From contig JACVVK020000039.1 of assembly GCA_018292915.2 (NCBI GenBank), positions 1,081,501-1,145,500 of the forward strand: 64,000 bases of DNA, read 5' to 3'. Origin of the DNA: Batillaria attramentaria. Its lineage: Eukaryota; Mollusca; Gastropoda; Batillariidae. Shown piece by piece: positions 1 to 12,696 of this stretch. Under the pieces are notes generated by a model. That model had not been told where the DNA came from and ran no database searches. It was given only the letters and a program-made list of their open reading frames with translations. The position numbers and the translations under genes are program-made. The stretch's first letter is position 1. The number at the start of each line of letters is the position of its first letter.

Positions 1-1345
1 CCACCACCACCACCACCCCTCTCTCTCTCTCTCTCTCTCTAACATAATTATCGGGTTACCTGGGAAAAAAACAACCAACCACTGAAAAAAAAAAAAAAAA
101 CTTGTCCGCATGTTATACACAGGTATAATACAAACACTTAGGCGATACACAACGTGCGCATGCGAGCAAGACGCCAGCTGGACGTGTGCTATTCAAAATG
201 AGGCCAAACTCTCACCCTGCTGTGCTGTATGTGGAGCGTAAGGGGAATTCCCGTCCAGATCTGTGTCACGTTCATGGTAGGCGAACGGGGCGTATTTCCC
301 GGTAAGCTGTTACGAAGGCCCGCCTCAGTATTTCTTGCAGCAAGTGATTGGTCGCCCAGACTGAATGGCGGGGCTCCGGGCTCATTACCAGCGGCGTCTG
401 CTGGTCTCTTGTCGCGTCTGTTCAGACTGAGTGATTCCAGTTACGAACTTAGATAAATTATAAAAGGAAAATGATGCGATGGTCACAATGATCTTGGAAT
501 GGACCAACCGATCTAGCTCATGCAACGGTATGATAACAACAACAACAATAACAACAACAACGCCAACAACAAACACCCACACACAAAACAACAACAAAAC
601 AAGCATTAAAAACCCCAACAACAGACAAACAAACAAGCGGGAGCTTTTTTCTAACAAGATATATGCTCGGTGCTAGGCATCAGACGACAAAAAGCAAATT
701 TATGACTTCTCGATGATGCGGTGTTGTTGAAATGTGATTGCAGTGCGTTTTTTCGATATCGGTTTCTGTTCGATTTTCCTCTGACAACCGCACGTTGTTT
801 CCTTTTCCTTGATTCTAAAGAAATGCCGAGGGAAATTAATCATTAATTAATTACTATCGGTCAGGAAAAGTCACAAGTAAACGCGAGCTGGTTTGTAAAT
901 ATCATATTTGTGGACTGCGAGGAAAATTAAAAATAAAACAAAACAATTATTTCAAGGTTAATTGTCTCTAAAACGCTGGGCGGATTACACGCCTGAAAGA
1001 AAATTGGTTTCATCGCATTATTTGTTATATTATTGTACTATAAATATTTTGTAAAGCCGGTTTAGGTCTGGCATGCTTTATCGCCATGGCCGGCATGGAA
1101 CCGGTTTCTCGGCGACCAAACAATAAGAATAAGGGCAAACAAATGAACGCATAAACTTCGTCGTCATGATATTTCTTTTCACCATTTCGACAGGAACTAA
1201 AGACGAAGAAGTGAAATGTTTTCCCTCTCTCTCTCCTCTCTCTCTCTGACCCTGTCTCTGTCGTTTGGCCGCGGTTTCTCTCAGTCTCAGTCTCTCGGTG
1301 ACCGACAGCAAGTGATGTTTCCCTCTCAGCCGCTACTGCTCAACG

Positions 1346-1377
<32 letters not shown>

Positions 1378-3149
1378 ACATTCGCCTTCCCCCCGAACAC
1401 GTCACTGACTGAGCTGACACAGATATTCACAACGCAGTTGCTCCAGTTTCAGACACGCTGTTTAGCTCTGTGTCTATTCGCAGCTTCGATTGGCCTGTCG
1501 TTGCAAGTAGCAAGAAAGCCGCCCATTTTCAGTTCTAGGAACCCGCTCAATCGGCGTTTCGAATTCTTGGTATCTGATAGTGTATTTTTGTTCAGTTTGT
1601 TGCTCTCTGTACTGTGACATGTGGATCGCACTCCTACCTTATGGTGCATGCAACTGAAATAGTGTAGCAGTTCAAGTTTTGCCGGAAAGTTTTGAAAGTT
1701 GAATCCGGACAAGTGGCTGCAGTGTGGAGGGATTTTTTGTAAGTATTAATTTCAAATTATATTGTCACCAGCACTGAGTGCATTCAGAGCGAAAATGATA
1801 GGTAAAAGGTGCTCCTGATGTTTATGTATGGTCAGTTTGCGTTTAGAGCGGGCTTGTCGTCTGCTAATCGACACAGGACCACACATACTATGCAGCAGCG
1901 CACGTTTGTGTTTTCACGGTCTGTTGATCATGCGTTGCCGGCAGTACTTATATGCTGGTGCATATTTCAGTGCCCCAGTGCACTGCTTCAAAGGTCACGG
2001 TTGCGGCTAAATGTGTTGTTCATGTCACAGTGTTTGTTGAATTTGTATAATCAGTCGTTCATTGCCACACTTCTGCAGTCGTAGACCTAGACCCCCCCCC
2101 TCCCCCTCCCCCTTCCTGTCTAACTTGACAACGGTGGATGCTCAGTCGAAACGGCACATTAGTAAATTTGTATCTCTCTCTTCTAAGTAGAAGAAGCCTT
2201 CCTCATGCCCATGAAGTTTCCACATTGCGTTTTTATTTGCACACATTGTTATGGTTGAAAATATGGTTTTAAAGATTACTGTGAGAGGAAATTATTATCA
2301 TTATTATTAATTAGTTAATTAATTGAGAAATAGTTATGGTGATACAGTGCATTTTACATTTACCATTGTTCAAATAAATTAATTATTTCACATTTGACAG
2401 CTTGGATACCAGTGTCGTTACACAGCTAGACATCAGTACAGCAAACACTTCATGGATGAAAATTATTTTTATTATCATCACTGGTGGTTATGGTGGTATT
2501 TACATTTTTATCATTATCATTATTATTACTGTTGTTGTTGGTGTTGTTGTTGCTGCCACTTCTACACAGATTTGTGTGTGTGTCATTTGTGACAGCTGAG
2601 TTCTTGTGTGGTATCTTTGTTTGACAGGCTCAAACACACTTGTTTTTTTTTTTGTTTTTTTTAAACCAGATGTTGAACTGAAGACAGTAATATAAATTGA
2701 CACAAGGAAATCTGTGTTAACTTGGGGTTTATTAGAATTAGTTTTAGTTGGAACCGGACATATTTCGCTAACAGAGCTAAAATTTGTGTTGACAGAATTG
2801 AAATTTGTTAATGCGGTTACAATTCCGTCTTATGATTCCATCAGATTTTGTTGTAATAGGATTAGAGTTTGTGGTAATGATTTGCTTTTTTGCGCTGTGT
2901 GAGAAAGCATGGTAGCAAGATCAGAGCTGAATGCAGCGGGGAGATGGTGTGGCGGGACGTATGTGTGTGTGTGTGTGTGGGGGGGGGGGGGGTGGGAGAC
3001 TTAAGGGGAGATGGCGCAGTCGCTAGGGATGGAGGGACCAGAATAGACGGAATCTTGCGTCAGGTAATCGATCATTCTGGGAACCCGCCGGCAAACTTGT
3101 TCTTAGTTCACTTACTTTCACTTTGCACCTGTGATGCTGGCACCTCTCT

Positions 3150-3150
<1 letters not shown>
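1..3150. other. Gene-free stretch; possible noncoding first exon near 1500-1738
   Basis: Contains (CT)n, (GT)n (1351-1377), (ATT/ATC)n-rich sequence near 2460-2560, and a G run at 2979-2991. At 1739 GTAAGTATT is a strong plus-strand donor following ~240 bp of GC-moderate sequence with CCAAT-like and GCCGCCCATTTT motifs, so a TATA-less promoter with a noncoding first exon is possible. No coding exon could be linked to it. Confidence 0.3.

Positions 3151-3153
<3 letters not shown>

Positions 3154-3189
<36 letters not shown>
3154..3189. repeat. (CA)n microsatellite
   Basis: Eighteen CA units. Confidence 0.95.
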
Positions 3190-3191
<2 letters not shown>

Positions 3192-3840
3192 GCATCCAAT
3201 GTTCGTGTGCGTTCGCCTGACTGTGTACATGACAGCATAAGTGTGCAGAAGCTGACAAGCCTGAAATATGCCTATTACCCCGTTTATGTCCAGCGCCCCA
3301 TTTTTGCGTAGCTTTTCAGCAGAACATCTGTTTTCGTTTTATATTTTTATTTATTTATTTATTTATTGGGGGCGGCGCGGGGGAAGTGGGGGGGGGGGGG
3401 GCATTTGGAGGAGGGTGTGTTGTTGTAAACTATTTCTTTCGCTGAAAAATACCGTCAAGTGGTTGTTTCTTCAGGAGCAGTATTATGCTTCCATTGTGGC
3501 GGCATCTTTTGTTATACTTGGTAAAGCTGCAAAATCTACCTCCCCCCCCCCAAAAAAAAAATAAATAAATAAATAAATAAATAAATAAAAAAAAATCCGG
3601 ACATAACTGGGATATATCATATTCATGGTAACTATAACAGGACACATGTCCTGACTGAACGTAAAAGTACAGGACATTTCTGCTGAATACTGTCCACTGT
3701 GGCACAGGAATAGATAGGACACACTTATCATAGTGTCCGCCTTGGCCCGGTAAGAAAATAATGGGACATATCCGCCGAAGATGACTCAGACTATGACCGA
3801 TGTCCTACGTCAGTGCGTATCAAGCACTACAGGCCTGCAG

Positions 3841-4230
3841 TGGCCAGTCGGTGGTCTAGTGGTTAAAGCGACTTCGTCACCAATGCGAGAAGTCAGGTTC
3901 GAGTCCCTCTCGGGGCAAAAGAATTTTTCCTTCTCGTACGTCAGTGGCACCGTTCTTTCGGGCTGATCGTCAGGGCTTCTCTCCGGGTACTCCGGCTTCC
4001 TCCCCCTCTGCTTTCAGTCGGAAAACAAAACTCACAAAATTTAAAAATAAATGCAATTCTGAATTCCGAAACTCAAACAGCTGAGCTGACACTTCGCACC
4101 ACGTGATTGTAATGTGTTCATGTCCAATGTGTGAGAGAATGCGTGTGATTCTCTTGAGCGTGCGCGTTGGGTTCAGTTCGCGGCGCTTCCAGCAGATTCA
4201 AGAAACTGGGTAAAGCACCTATACAATAGT
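3841..4230 (+). repeat. SINE family A, fullest copy (tRNA-like head plus body)
   Basis: tRNA-like head with A box (GGTCTAGTGGTTAAAGCG) and B box (GGTTCGAGTCCC). The body is shared with copies at 5.0, 19.6 and 21.1 kb: 'ccgggtactccggcttcc', 'aaatgcaattctgaattc', 'gcaccacgtgattgtaatgt', 'gagagaatgcgtgtgattc', 'gttgggttcagttcgcggcg' and a tail near 'agcacctatacaatagt'. Confidence 0.85.
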
Positions 4231-4889
4231 CAGTTATCATCATCGTCATCGTCGTCGTCATAACCATAATCATCATCAGTCATCATCACCATCATCATCA
4301 TTAGTGCATTGTGACCAGATCCGACACTGAAGATCACACGTTGACGGTGGAACCTTCCTGACAAGTTTGCTGCAGCTCAGGCGTTTCGGCAGATCTTTCA
4401 AGGTAATAGTGCGGAGCAGAACTCACTGAGCCGCACCGCGCCCGCGTCGTCTTGCGAAAGTGCCGTTCTAAGAACTGGACAAATACACGAGTGAGCAAAT
4501 CGCGGAACACGTTTGTCAAACGAGGGCTATGAGTGATTGGTCGCTCCGTTACCAGTTATCCCTGTCAATAACGTTGGCGATATTTACGCATGAAATCGAT
4601 CCGATGTTCTCATGTGCTCTGGTTTCAGTTTCCGCGGCACCGGGGAAGATAAGCGCCGGTTCCAAGAAAGCCAAAGAATAGAGTGATTATTTGTACGCAC
4701 GATCAATCGGGCAAAATTATTTTTTTTCTTTTTCCGCCTTTCATTTTCTTCCAGTTCCGTCGTCATCCTCTTGATCTTAGTTTTTCCGGCTTTCTTTCTG
4801 CCCAGCCCGGTATACGGCATGTATGTTTCTAGGAAGGTTAGGTGGTCCACCGTCATTTTGAATTTTTCTAATAAATCACACACACTGAC

Positions 4890-4913
4890 ACACACACACA
4901 CACACACACACAC
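4890..4913. repeat. (CA)n microsatellite
   Basis: Twelve CA dinucleotides. Confidence 0.9.
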
Positions 4914-4975
4914 AAATTCACCCTTTAGGTAAAGGAGACATTGAGGGCAAACGTATCTACTTCATTCGGGTGGTG

Positions 4976-5220
4976 GTCGGGTGTTCTGTCCGGGTACTCC
5001 GGCTTCCTCCCCCTCTGCTTTGGCTATTTTCAGCCCCCACCTTAAAAAAAAAAAAATAAAATTCTGAACTGACCCTTGGCACCACGTAAACTTAACATAT
5101 GGATGTTCTATGTGTGAAAGAATTCGTGATTCACGTGAGCGCCGGTGCGTGTTGGGTTTAGTTCACGGCGCTTTAAGCTGAGAAATTGGGCACAGCGCTT
5201 GTATAATAGTATATTATATT
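4976..5220 (+). repeat. SINE family A copy, headless
   Basis: Body only: 'ccgggtactccggcttcc', an A-run, 'accacgtaaac', 'atgtgtgaaagaattcgtg', 'gcgtgttgggtttagttcac' and 'ggcgcttt...gcgcttgtataatag'. Confidence 0.8.
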
Positions 5221-5234
5221 ACATGTATTATTAT

Positions 5235-5400
5235 TATCACTGGGAAAATCCCAATCGCCACAGCTCATTGCAAAAGTCGGAATCGTCAAAACTTCACTAT
5301 AGATGAGAGGCGACTGATCAGTTTTCTATGCGAGGTCATTCTGTCCAATCGGTTATCTCGACATTAAACTTGCGCGGCGTTAAGCCCTAAATAACTAACT
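5235..5400 (+). repeat. SINE-like 3' end with TAAC-rich tail
   Basis: Ends in 'cattaaacttgcgcggcgtt', 'aagccctaaataactaact', 'cactcactc', a terminus typical of molluscan SINEs ending in (TAAC)/(CACT) repeats. A reverse-orientation end with four TTAG units is at 37563-37590. Confidence 0.5.
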
Positions 5401-6370
5401 CACTCACTCTAGACGGGTGGCCAGGATCAAAGGCTGCTGCTGTACACTGACACCCGCAAACAACGACAAAGAGTGAAGGATGCTTAATGTCCCCACCGCT
5501 CAATGTCAGTTATCAAAACGAAATGCTTGAATTTTTTCCATGCTACATATCTTGTTGAAGATAGTAAGTCCTCGAGTCATTGTCAACAAGTATTAATTTT
5601 CATTGTTGTAAGGAGTCAGCGAGATAAAAACCCGAGATGCAGCCACTTCCCAGAAAGTTATCTATATCGTGAAGTCTCTTGATCTCCACCTCAGTAGTTT
5701 CGGCCTAGCAAAGTACTTGAACCTGTGAGGGGTTGGAAGGCCTGAGATTAATTTGTGTCTACCTACATGCGAGCTTACAAATGATGTACATGTGCAATGA
5801 GCCGAAGGTTTTTTTGTTGTTTTTGTTTTTTTTGCGCGGGCCTTAATCAGGTCAGAACCCAGCCCGAACAGTCCAACTCAAAACGGAGGAGCCCTGCGTG
5901 CTGCGTAAACGGAGATCACGTGATTCTTTACCGGGCTGAGAGCTGAACTGTAAAGGTGGGTCATGCTTTTGTTACGGTGTGCGGCCCAGGTGGACGCGAG
6001 GCTGGAAAAGTCAACTTGTATCCGCTGAATGATCTTCATCAAGGTCACACCATGAAAATACAACTGCCCACACAGATCCCTTTTCAGGCTGGAGACTGAA
6101 TGATGCGGTGCATTCATAACAGAACTTTTTAAAAATGTGCTGAATACAGTGTACCTTAGGTGGAGGGGGGGGGGGGGGATTGTGGAAGGGGGATTTAGGG
6201 GGCTTTATTTTTCGGTGCTGTGACTCTAAAACAATATTTAAAAAAACAACAACAAAAAATCCAAAACAAAATAATACAAAAGAAATAAACCACTAACCAA
6301 CCAGTAGCTCCTTTTTACAATGGAGGCTGACACTATGAAAGACGTTGATAAGCAGTTCTTCTTTCGTTTT
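5400..6370. other. Stretch without a recognised gene
   Basis: An open minus-strand frame at 6117-5878 has no domain or splice context. A short motif ('cgggctgag...ctgaactg') recurs at 57180. G run at 6165-6178. Confidence 0.35.
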
Positions 6371-6705
6371 TTGGTGCTGCCCCAACTCTTTGCCAGCCCC
6401 ATAGCATTCCATCCTGGCCATGGGCGGAATCCACAGAGAGCTCGGAAACTGGGGCAATTTTTTTTTTTTTTTAATGCATGGCGATAAGGATGGGGATGAT
6501 GGTATGATGTTGCTATGGAGGTCCTGAAATATATCATAACAAGGGAAGCACCCTAAGTTGCACCAGTGCAGTGGCAACAGCCTCCCCAGTGGGCCCATAG
6601 CACACCTGCTCTGGGTAGGAGCTAACCTAGGTAGGCAAACTCAGGCCTCCCGGTCCATGGTCCAAAGTGCTAATCACTTTGCCGAGGAGGCCATTTTATT
6701 ATTAT
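6370..6705 (-). repeat. SINE family B copy
   Basis: Minus strand: tRNA-like head with GGACCATGGACCGGGAGGCC and the following 'cctaggttagctcctaccca', 'gagcaggtgtgctatgggcc', 'ggaggctgttgcca', then 'attgccccagttt', and at the 3' end 'ggctggcaaagagttggggc'. Same order as the 44.6-kb copy. Confidence 0.8.
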
Positions 6706-7006
6706 TTAAAAAAAAAATCTGCTGTATCTTCCATGAATGCATTGAAAAAATGGACTTTTGTGAATGTTCTGTCTTACACTGAGAGAATGTTGAGATACTT
6801 TAGAATCTCTTACACACTTTATCAATTAATGGTTGATTTGATTTTGATCAGTATAAAGGCCCCATAATGCAGAACAATCAGCTGTCAATAAGTTTATCTT
6901 GAACACTGATCAGTGAGAGAACCCAAGGAGTATAAATTCTGTCAACATGTTCCACATGTGCCGAGTTGTTAGAGACAGAAATAAAAACCCATGTTGACAT
7001 GAACGT

Positions 7007-7012
7007 TTTATT
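7007..7012 (-). promoter_or_regulatory. Candidate poly(A) signal of PDSS2
   Basis: AATAAA on the minus strand about 655 bp past the PDSS2 stop codon. It is the first canonical hexamer I noticed downstream. The interval 7013-7666, which includes a (CA)n tract, would then be the 3' UTR. Position only; no transcript evidence. Confidence 0.35.
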
Positions 7013-7549
7013 GCAAAGAGCGGACGTACAATGTACCATATTACACAATGAACTTTCACACACACAGACGAGCAAGGCAAGAATAAAAATACAAGCACCT
7101 ATTCATACGCATATTTGCAGACATACAGCGTCTCTCTTCCAAGCTCACATCTGAACACCTGCATCTGAACAGAAGCAAACAATTTTAAGTTCTAACACTA
7201 ACAGCAGAAGGTGTGCATGATCAAAACACACGCTTACGTACATTTACACATCGCTGTCGTTTTCTATGGAGATCAAAGGTATGGTTGATAAATGAACCCT
7301 TACAAAAACACAGAGAAAAGTCGCTGTGCTAAGGCACAAAATCTAAAATGCTGAGGTAAAAACTGCGTTGCACATCTGCAAAATGCGTATGCAATTTGTT
7401 CCTGTTACCAGGACTTGTATGTTATTCCTGTACGCACACCCACACACAAAATCAACCCTAAATAGGAGTGATAGTGACCTCGCGAACCAGACAAACATCA
7501 TAACGGCCTCAAAGGCGATGCCAGGGAGACTTCTAGGAGACGTGGAGCA

Positions 7550-7551
<2 letters not shown>

Positions 7552-7613
<62 letters not shown>
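7552..7613. repeat. (CA)n microsatellite in the PDSS2 3' UTR
   Basis: About 31 CA units, 55 bp past the PDSS2 stop codon. Confidence 0.97.
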
Positions 7614-7616
<3 letters not shown>

Positions 7617-7666
7617 AGATGCACACACGTTTCCCATCACTACACTACCATACTTTGTTCTCATCA

Positions 7667-10600
7667 CTACACACGTCTAATTGCATGCACCATGTTGACG
7701 AGGGCTGACTTGGCATCAGAGTTGCGGAAGGCAGCGAGAGCGCCCACTGCCTTGGTGCTGTACTCGTCACACAGTCGCCTACACTCCGTCAGTACTCCGC
7801 TGCCCTGCACCGCTGTCAGCAGCTGTAACAATCGCAGAGTGCATTAGCTATCAAAGGAAGCGGAGACGGGATTCCGCGAAATGAGGTCATGGGCACGGAT
7901 GTGTGTAGGACGGGGATTTTGGTGGGGTGCGAGGGGAGTAAATTTTTGCAAACTCATCAAACGTTTCTCTGAAGTGAACACCAAAGAAACCAAAATAGTC
8001 AAATGCCTGTGACCACTGAAGTGTAAAGACCGAACACTAACTACAAAAAATTACAGGACGCCTTCGCAGTCTGAGACAGCTTTGCCTTACGTGGTTTTCT
8101 TGACTCAAATCTTTCTTTGCGAGCGATGTATATCTGGCTGCACTGGAACCAGTTTGACAGCATACTGGAGTACATTACACGGACATCAACCTACAATTTT
8201 AAGGAAGCAGCAAAGCAGTTCCTTAAAATGGGGTCATGAACCAGGATAGAGGAAGGAGGGCAAGACTGTGTGGGGGGTGGGGGGGGGGGGGTGGAGGAGT
8301 TTCTTTTAAGGATAGAAGGGGAGGGCACACACATGCCTACATGCACTTGCAAAGCGTGACTAAGTTTCTCAGCTACAACTGCTACAAGTATGCTCAGTGA
8401 GGGAAGCGACTTCATTCAAGGGAGGAAGTGAATGAATGAATGAACTTTGATTTACAAGGATACAAGTGAGTTTACATAAGCCTTCTTCTCCACAGTGTAC
8501 GTGGTGGTTTTCACAGTGTACGTGGTGGTTTTCACAGTGTACGTGGTGGTTTTCACAGTGTACGTGGTGGTTTTCACAGTGTACGTGGTGGTTTTCACAG
8601 TGTACGTGGTGGTTTACACAGTGTACGTGGTGGTTTACACAGTGTACGTGGTGGTTTACACAGTGTACGTGGTGGTTTTCACAGTGTACGTGGTGGTTTT
8701 CACAGTGTACGTGGTGGTTTTCACAGTGTACGTGGTGGTTTTCACAGTGTACGTGGTGGTTTACACAGTGTACGTGGTGGTTTACACAGTGTACGTGGTG
8801 GTTTACACAGTGTACGTGGTGGTTTTCACAGTGTACGTGGTGGTTTTCACAGTGTACGTGGTGGTTTTCACAGTGTACGTGGTGGTTTTCACAGTGTACG
8901 TGGTGGTTTTCACAGTGTACGTGGTGGTTTTCACAGTGTACGTGGTGGTTTTCACAGTGTACGTGGTGGTTTTCACAGTGTACGTGGTGGTTTTCACAGT
9001 GTACGTGGTGGTTTACACAGTGTACGTGGTGGTTTACACAGTGTACGTGGTGGTTTTCACAGTGTACGTGGTGGTTTTCACAGTGTACGTGGTGGTTTTC
9101 ACAGTGTACGTGGTGGTTTTCACAGTGTACGTGGTGGTTTTCACAGTGTACGTGGTGGTTTTCAGGCACAGAAGTTGTTACTCACCTATAAAAGATTGGA
9201 ATGTCTGGTGCCATGATGCTAGGTGTAGGTGTTTTGTTTTTAAATACCGCACTCAACATAGGCTCTGATGGGCATAAACGTTTGACCTCTTTCAATGTCT
9301 ACACATTTTAAAAATTGCATCTTGATAAAGGCTGAATACCCTGACATAGAGGATGCTCAGGATAAGGGTGAAGTGAGTTAGGTACTTTTCAGGGCAGCAT
9401 ACACCCACACACCAACATGTTTTTTCCTGATATGCCGGAAATGTTCCTATTTTCAGATGCACGTTCAAACAAACATAATGCGTCATCACCAGACACGGAT
9501 TCTGCGAAGTTGAGCATGACTGTACCTGTTTGGTGTCAGACTTCCCTTGACGAAGCACGAGTTCCGCCGTGTCCGGATGTTGCTCTTGTAAGAGGATTAC
9601 AGGCGCTGACGTCACGCGCACCTCTGAGTGCTCCCCCTTTGTGAACGTCTTCACATCCTCGCTCAACTGTTAAAATACATTCACTTTTTGGCAACGTTTC
9701 AGTGTCCGCGTTTTCTTAAGAAACAGTATTGAAACTAAATGGCACTCAGTTCAATGGCACAGTCAGTATGAATGCTGATTATATGACCTATTTTGTCTTC
9801 TGGCCAGCATTTTGCAGTGAATACCAAGCAAAGCACAGAAATGTTCAAACACAATGTTTGGTGGCAAACTAAATATTTGGTTCCAGATTTCATGGCCAGA
9901 GCAGTTATGGCTGGTGGACAGGGACTTATTAAAAGGATGATTATTACCTGAATTATTAGTTTTAATTGATAGCTTACTTACTGGTGGTTACAGTTTTTAT
10001 TTATTTAATATTTATTTATTTTTTTTTATTTTTTGTAGAAACACCTGTTTAAAATCTCAAAAAAAGTATGGTTGTTTACAAAATAGAAGCATTTTATTTA
10101 TTTATTTATTATTTGGCCTAACTGTTTCACACAGGTCAAACAAATATTCACAAACCTGTTGAACATAGGCTGTGTTAAGCCCATAGTCGTACGCCATTTG
10201 TTGCATGTCTGAACTGTGGCTGGCAAGTTTCATGGCTGCCCGGCAACTTTTGGCCAGTAAACTGCCAGACTGTAAATAGGTCTGTTTCACCCAATCGGAA
10301 AACGTGACAGCCGCGGGTAGAGTGGGGTTGCCTTGTCTGTCGGTGAAGCCAGTGAACTCCGCTTCCATCAGATCCCCGATGGCACCCGCAATCAGCTCTA
10401 CCACCTGAAAAACACAAACAAAATAAGACAACTGAAGGATTAAAAATTGACTAGACGCTTGCAGTAAGATTGCTTGGCTGGTTGTTTGTGGGTTTAACAT
10501 CGTTTTCTGTTACAAAAGGGTGATGTGAAAGATAGGGGCAACAAGGAAAAGCCAGTACAAATGTCTGACTCACAGTTGGGATTTAAACTCATAACCCGAG

Positions 10601-12696
10601 CACTGAAGGCCCTTGATGCTCTCAGTGATGATGTTTACCAGGAATTTCTGGTATTTTATTGGCTGAAATTTAGAAATACTGAATAAGACACCAGTTACCA
10701 ATATGACCTACCGGCTGATTTTCAACTTTACCGGTTTAAAAATCCATATTGAATACTGTTAACTAGTGATTGCTGTCACAGTGTGTGTTCGGAGAGGGCA
10801 TACTATACTAAGTACCATGAGTGCAGGTGATCAGTTGTTGATTCATTGGTTGTGCTCACCTTTGATTGACAGAAAGGGGGTAGGTGGCTGTTAGGGGAAA
10901 GGGAGGGAGGGGGCGCTCATAACGGAAACCTACACTGATTGCAGACAAGTACTACTTAGGGATAGGGTTGGAGATGACGGAAAGGGGGGTAGGCGGCTGG
11001 GGTAGAGGGGACAGTTGGGGGGGGGGGGGGTGTGTTGGAACTGCAATGTTAATGGATAACCTACAAAAACTGCAGACAGCCTAGCCTACCTTCGTATTTC
11101 CCAACTCAGCCAGACCTGTGCAGGCACTGGCCAATAGAAAGTCTCCGCTCAGCACCGCCATCTTGTTTCCAAACTCCATGTCTGCGGGAAGTCCATCGTT
11201 TGGGGACAGGTCTGCCATATTGACCACTCCTTTGTGGATGAGGTTGGCAGTGTGGATTATCTCTGTGATTTCTGCCAGTGAACGCTGACTGGAAATTGAC
11301 GTTAAATTGCCATTATAATCCATCATACTTTTTCAAACATGACACCTACAAAATGGTATAATCAGCTATCACATTAACTGTTAGCATTTTCTACCAACGT
11401 GTGGTTTTACGTGAATTTCCAAGAAAGTTATCCTCATTATTAATTATTATCATTCAAAATAAATTATAATTACCACTTTGAAGTTCTACATAATCTACAT
11501 GGGTTATCAAAAAAAAGTTTGAATCTTATGATCTGACCCACAAAGTCAACTCTCCACATTGTATTCTGCATTCTAACAACATAAATTACTCATTCTTAAT
11601 GAATGGATGACTTTGATATGACTGAAACAAGGAAAGAAAGCAGTAAGTCCGTTGACATCATTTGAGGAAAAAGACGATCAGGTCAATCTCTTTCATCTTG
11701 AAATCACCCCTTTTCCCATACAATGACATCACGGGTGTACTGTATGTTTCCAATACATGACACAGGAAAGGGGCAGGACTCTGGCCTCGGGTCGCCAAGT
11801 GGAGTTGTCTATTGTTCTGCATCTGAATGCTCACCTAGGGAAAATACCGCTGACCAGGTCGTGCTCTGTAACGTCCATCCCTGGAGCAGGCCCAGCTGCC
11901 TTTGACAACAGCAACACGATGAGGCCCCGTGTCTGCAGTCCATGCTTCCCATCATAAATTAAATCTCTGAAATACAAAGTCTGATCTTGCAGTAATCACC
12001 ATGGACTGCTCACAATTTTTTTTCTTTCCTATGAGGGTTAATGGTTCAAATATTTATGGAAATAAATTCTGTTTCTATCAATAGACTCTTCCGGTTTTCT
12101 TTTTTTGGAGGAAGATAATGGCCGAGTGGGACTCACACTAAGGGGGGGGGGGGGGGCGAGGAGGCAATCATCACTACAGAAAATTGTTTTAAAATTCGAT
12201 CTGATCGCTAAAGGTAAAATCGCAGGTGTAATTGGCGGTGGAGATGTATTCATGAGAGTATATTAAAAAATCTTATACACCATTTTGTCAATTTTAAATA
12301 CCGACGCAAAACTTACAGATTAGTACTTGGCTCATTGAAAATCTTAACACAGCATAATTATGGTACCCACTTGGCAGTTTGGAGCAGTGGATGTTTGGTA
12401 CCAACCAGTTTCCTCATCTGTAATGCCACATTTGACAGCTCATCGCTCAACAAACACCGCAGACTAAGAAATGATGTAGGATAGCCAACAATCCTCTCGG
12501 CATCAGAAACCACCTTGTTCCATTCACTAGGTTTGCTGAACCCAAGAATGCCCATACACCTTGCTGGCTGGTATTGGCAATTGTGTTTACAGCCATGCAA
12601 CAGGTCTCTTAGTTTTACACTGTGCAACCTTTGTGGTGACTGTCTTTTCAAAAGACAATGAAGTGTAGGGCACAGCTTTTTCGCTGCCTGGGCCAT
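7667..12696 (-). CDS. PDSS2: PDSS2, decaprenyl diphosphate synthase subunit 2, complete, six exons
   Basis: This is the regulatory, non-catalytic partner of PDSS1 in the mitochondrial trans-prenyl diphosphate synthase that makes the coenzyme Q side chain. Exons (minus strand) are 12696-12371, 11966-11835, 11288-11090, 10404-10156, 9666-9526 and 7822-7667. All introns are GT-AG, phases chain correctly, and the total of 1203 nt gives 400 aa, close to the ~399 aa of vertebrate PDSS2. Family-typical stretches are [20 protein letters not shown] (exon 1), [13 protein letters not shown] (exon 2), [11 protein letters not shown] and [16 protein letters not shown] (exon 3), and [13 protein letters not shown] (exon 4). 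I see no DDxxD motif, as expected for subunit 2. The start is the first ATG, followed by a basic, Asp-poor leader suited to mitochondrial import. Intron 5 (9525-7823) carries a large minisatellite and intron 3 a SINE piece. The gene is divergent from MLYCD. Function is inferred from family resemblance; I see no breaks. Confidence 0.95.
8491..9162. repeat. 21-bp minisatellite, 32 copies, in PDSS2 intron 5
   Basis: Thirty-two head-to-tail copies of a 21-bp unit (ACAGTGTACGTGGTGGTTTT plus one base). Two variants differ near the unit end (TTTTCAC or TTTACAC). They alternate in blocks of 5, 3, 4, 3, 9, 2 and 6, so arrays were amplified as groups. As 21 is a multiple of three and the unit lacks stops in most frames, long spurious ORFs of a repeated heptapeptide appear on both strands. 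It lies inside a spliced intron, so these are not taken as genes. Confidence 0.97.
10470..10620 (-). repeat. SINE family C fragment in PDSS2 intron 3
   Basis: Reads on the minus strand as a tRNA-like head (B-box-like part near 10585-10600) followed by the body shared with copies at 15.0, 37.7, 49.9, 54.1 and 55.6 kb: a sequence resembling 'ttgatatcaccct', then a stretch ending in 'aacgt(t)taaaccc'. Diverged. Confidence 0.55.

Noticed and set aside
8491..9162. CRISPR-like array
   Set aside because: Continuous tandem repeat without spacers in a eukaryotic intron.
8369..9268. Long overlapping ORFs (up to 266 codons) on both strands made of repeated heptapeptides
   Set aside because: They are translations of the 21-bp minisatellite inside PDSS2 intron 5; a unit length divisible by three keeps frames open by chance.
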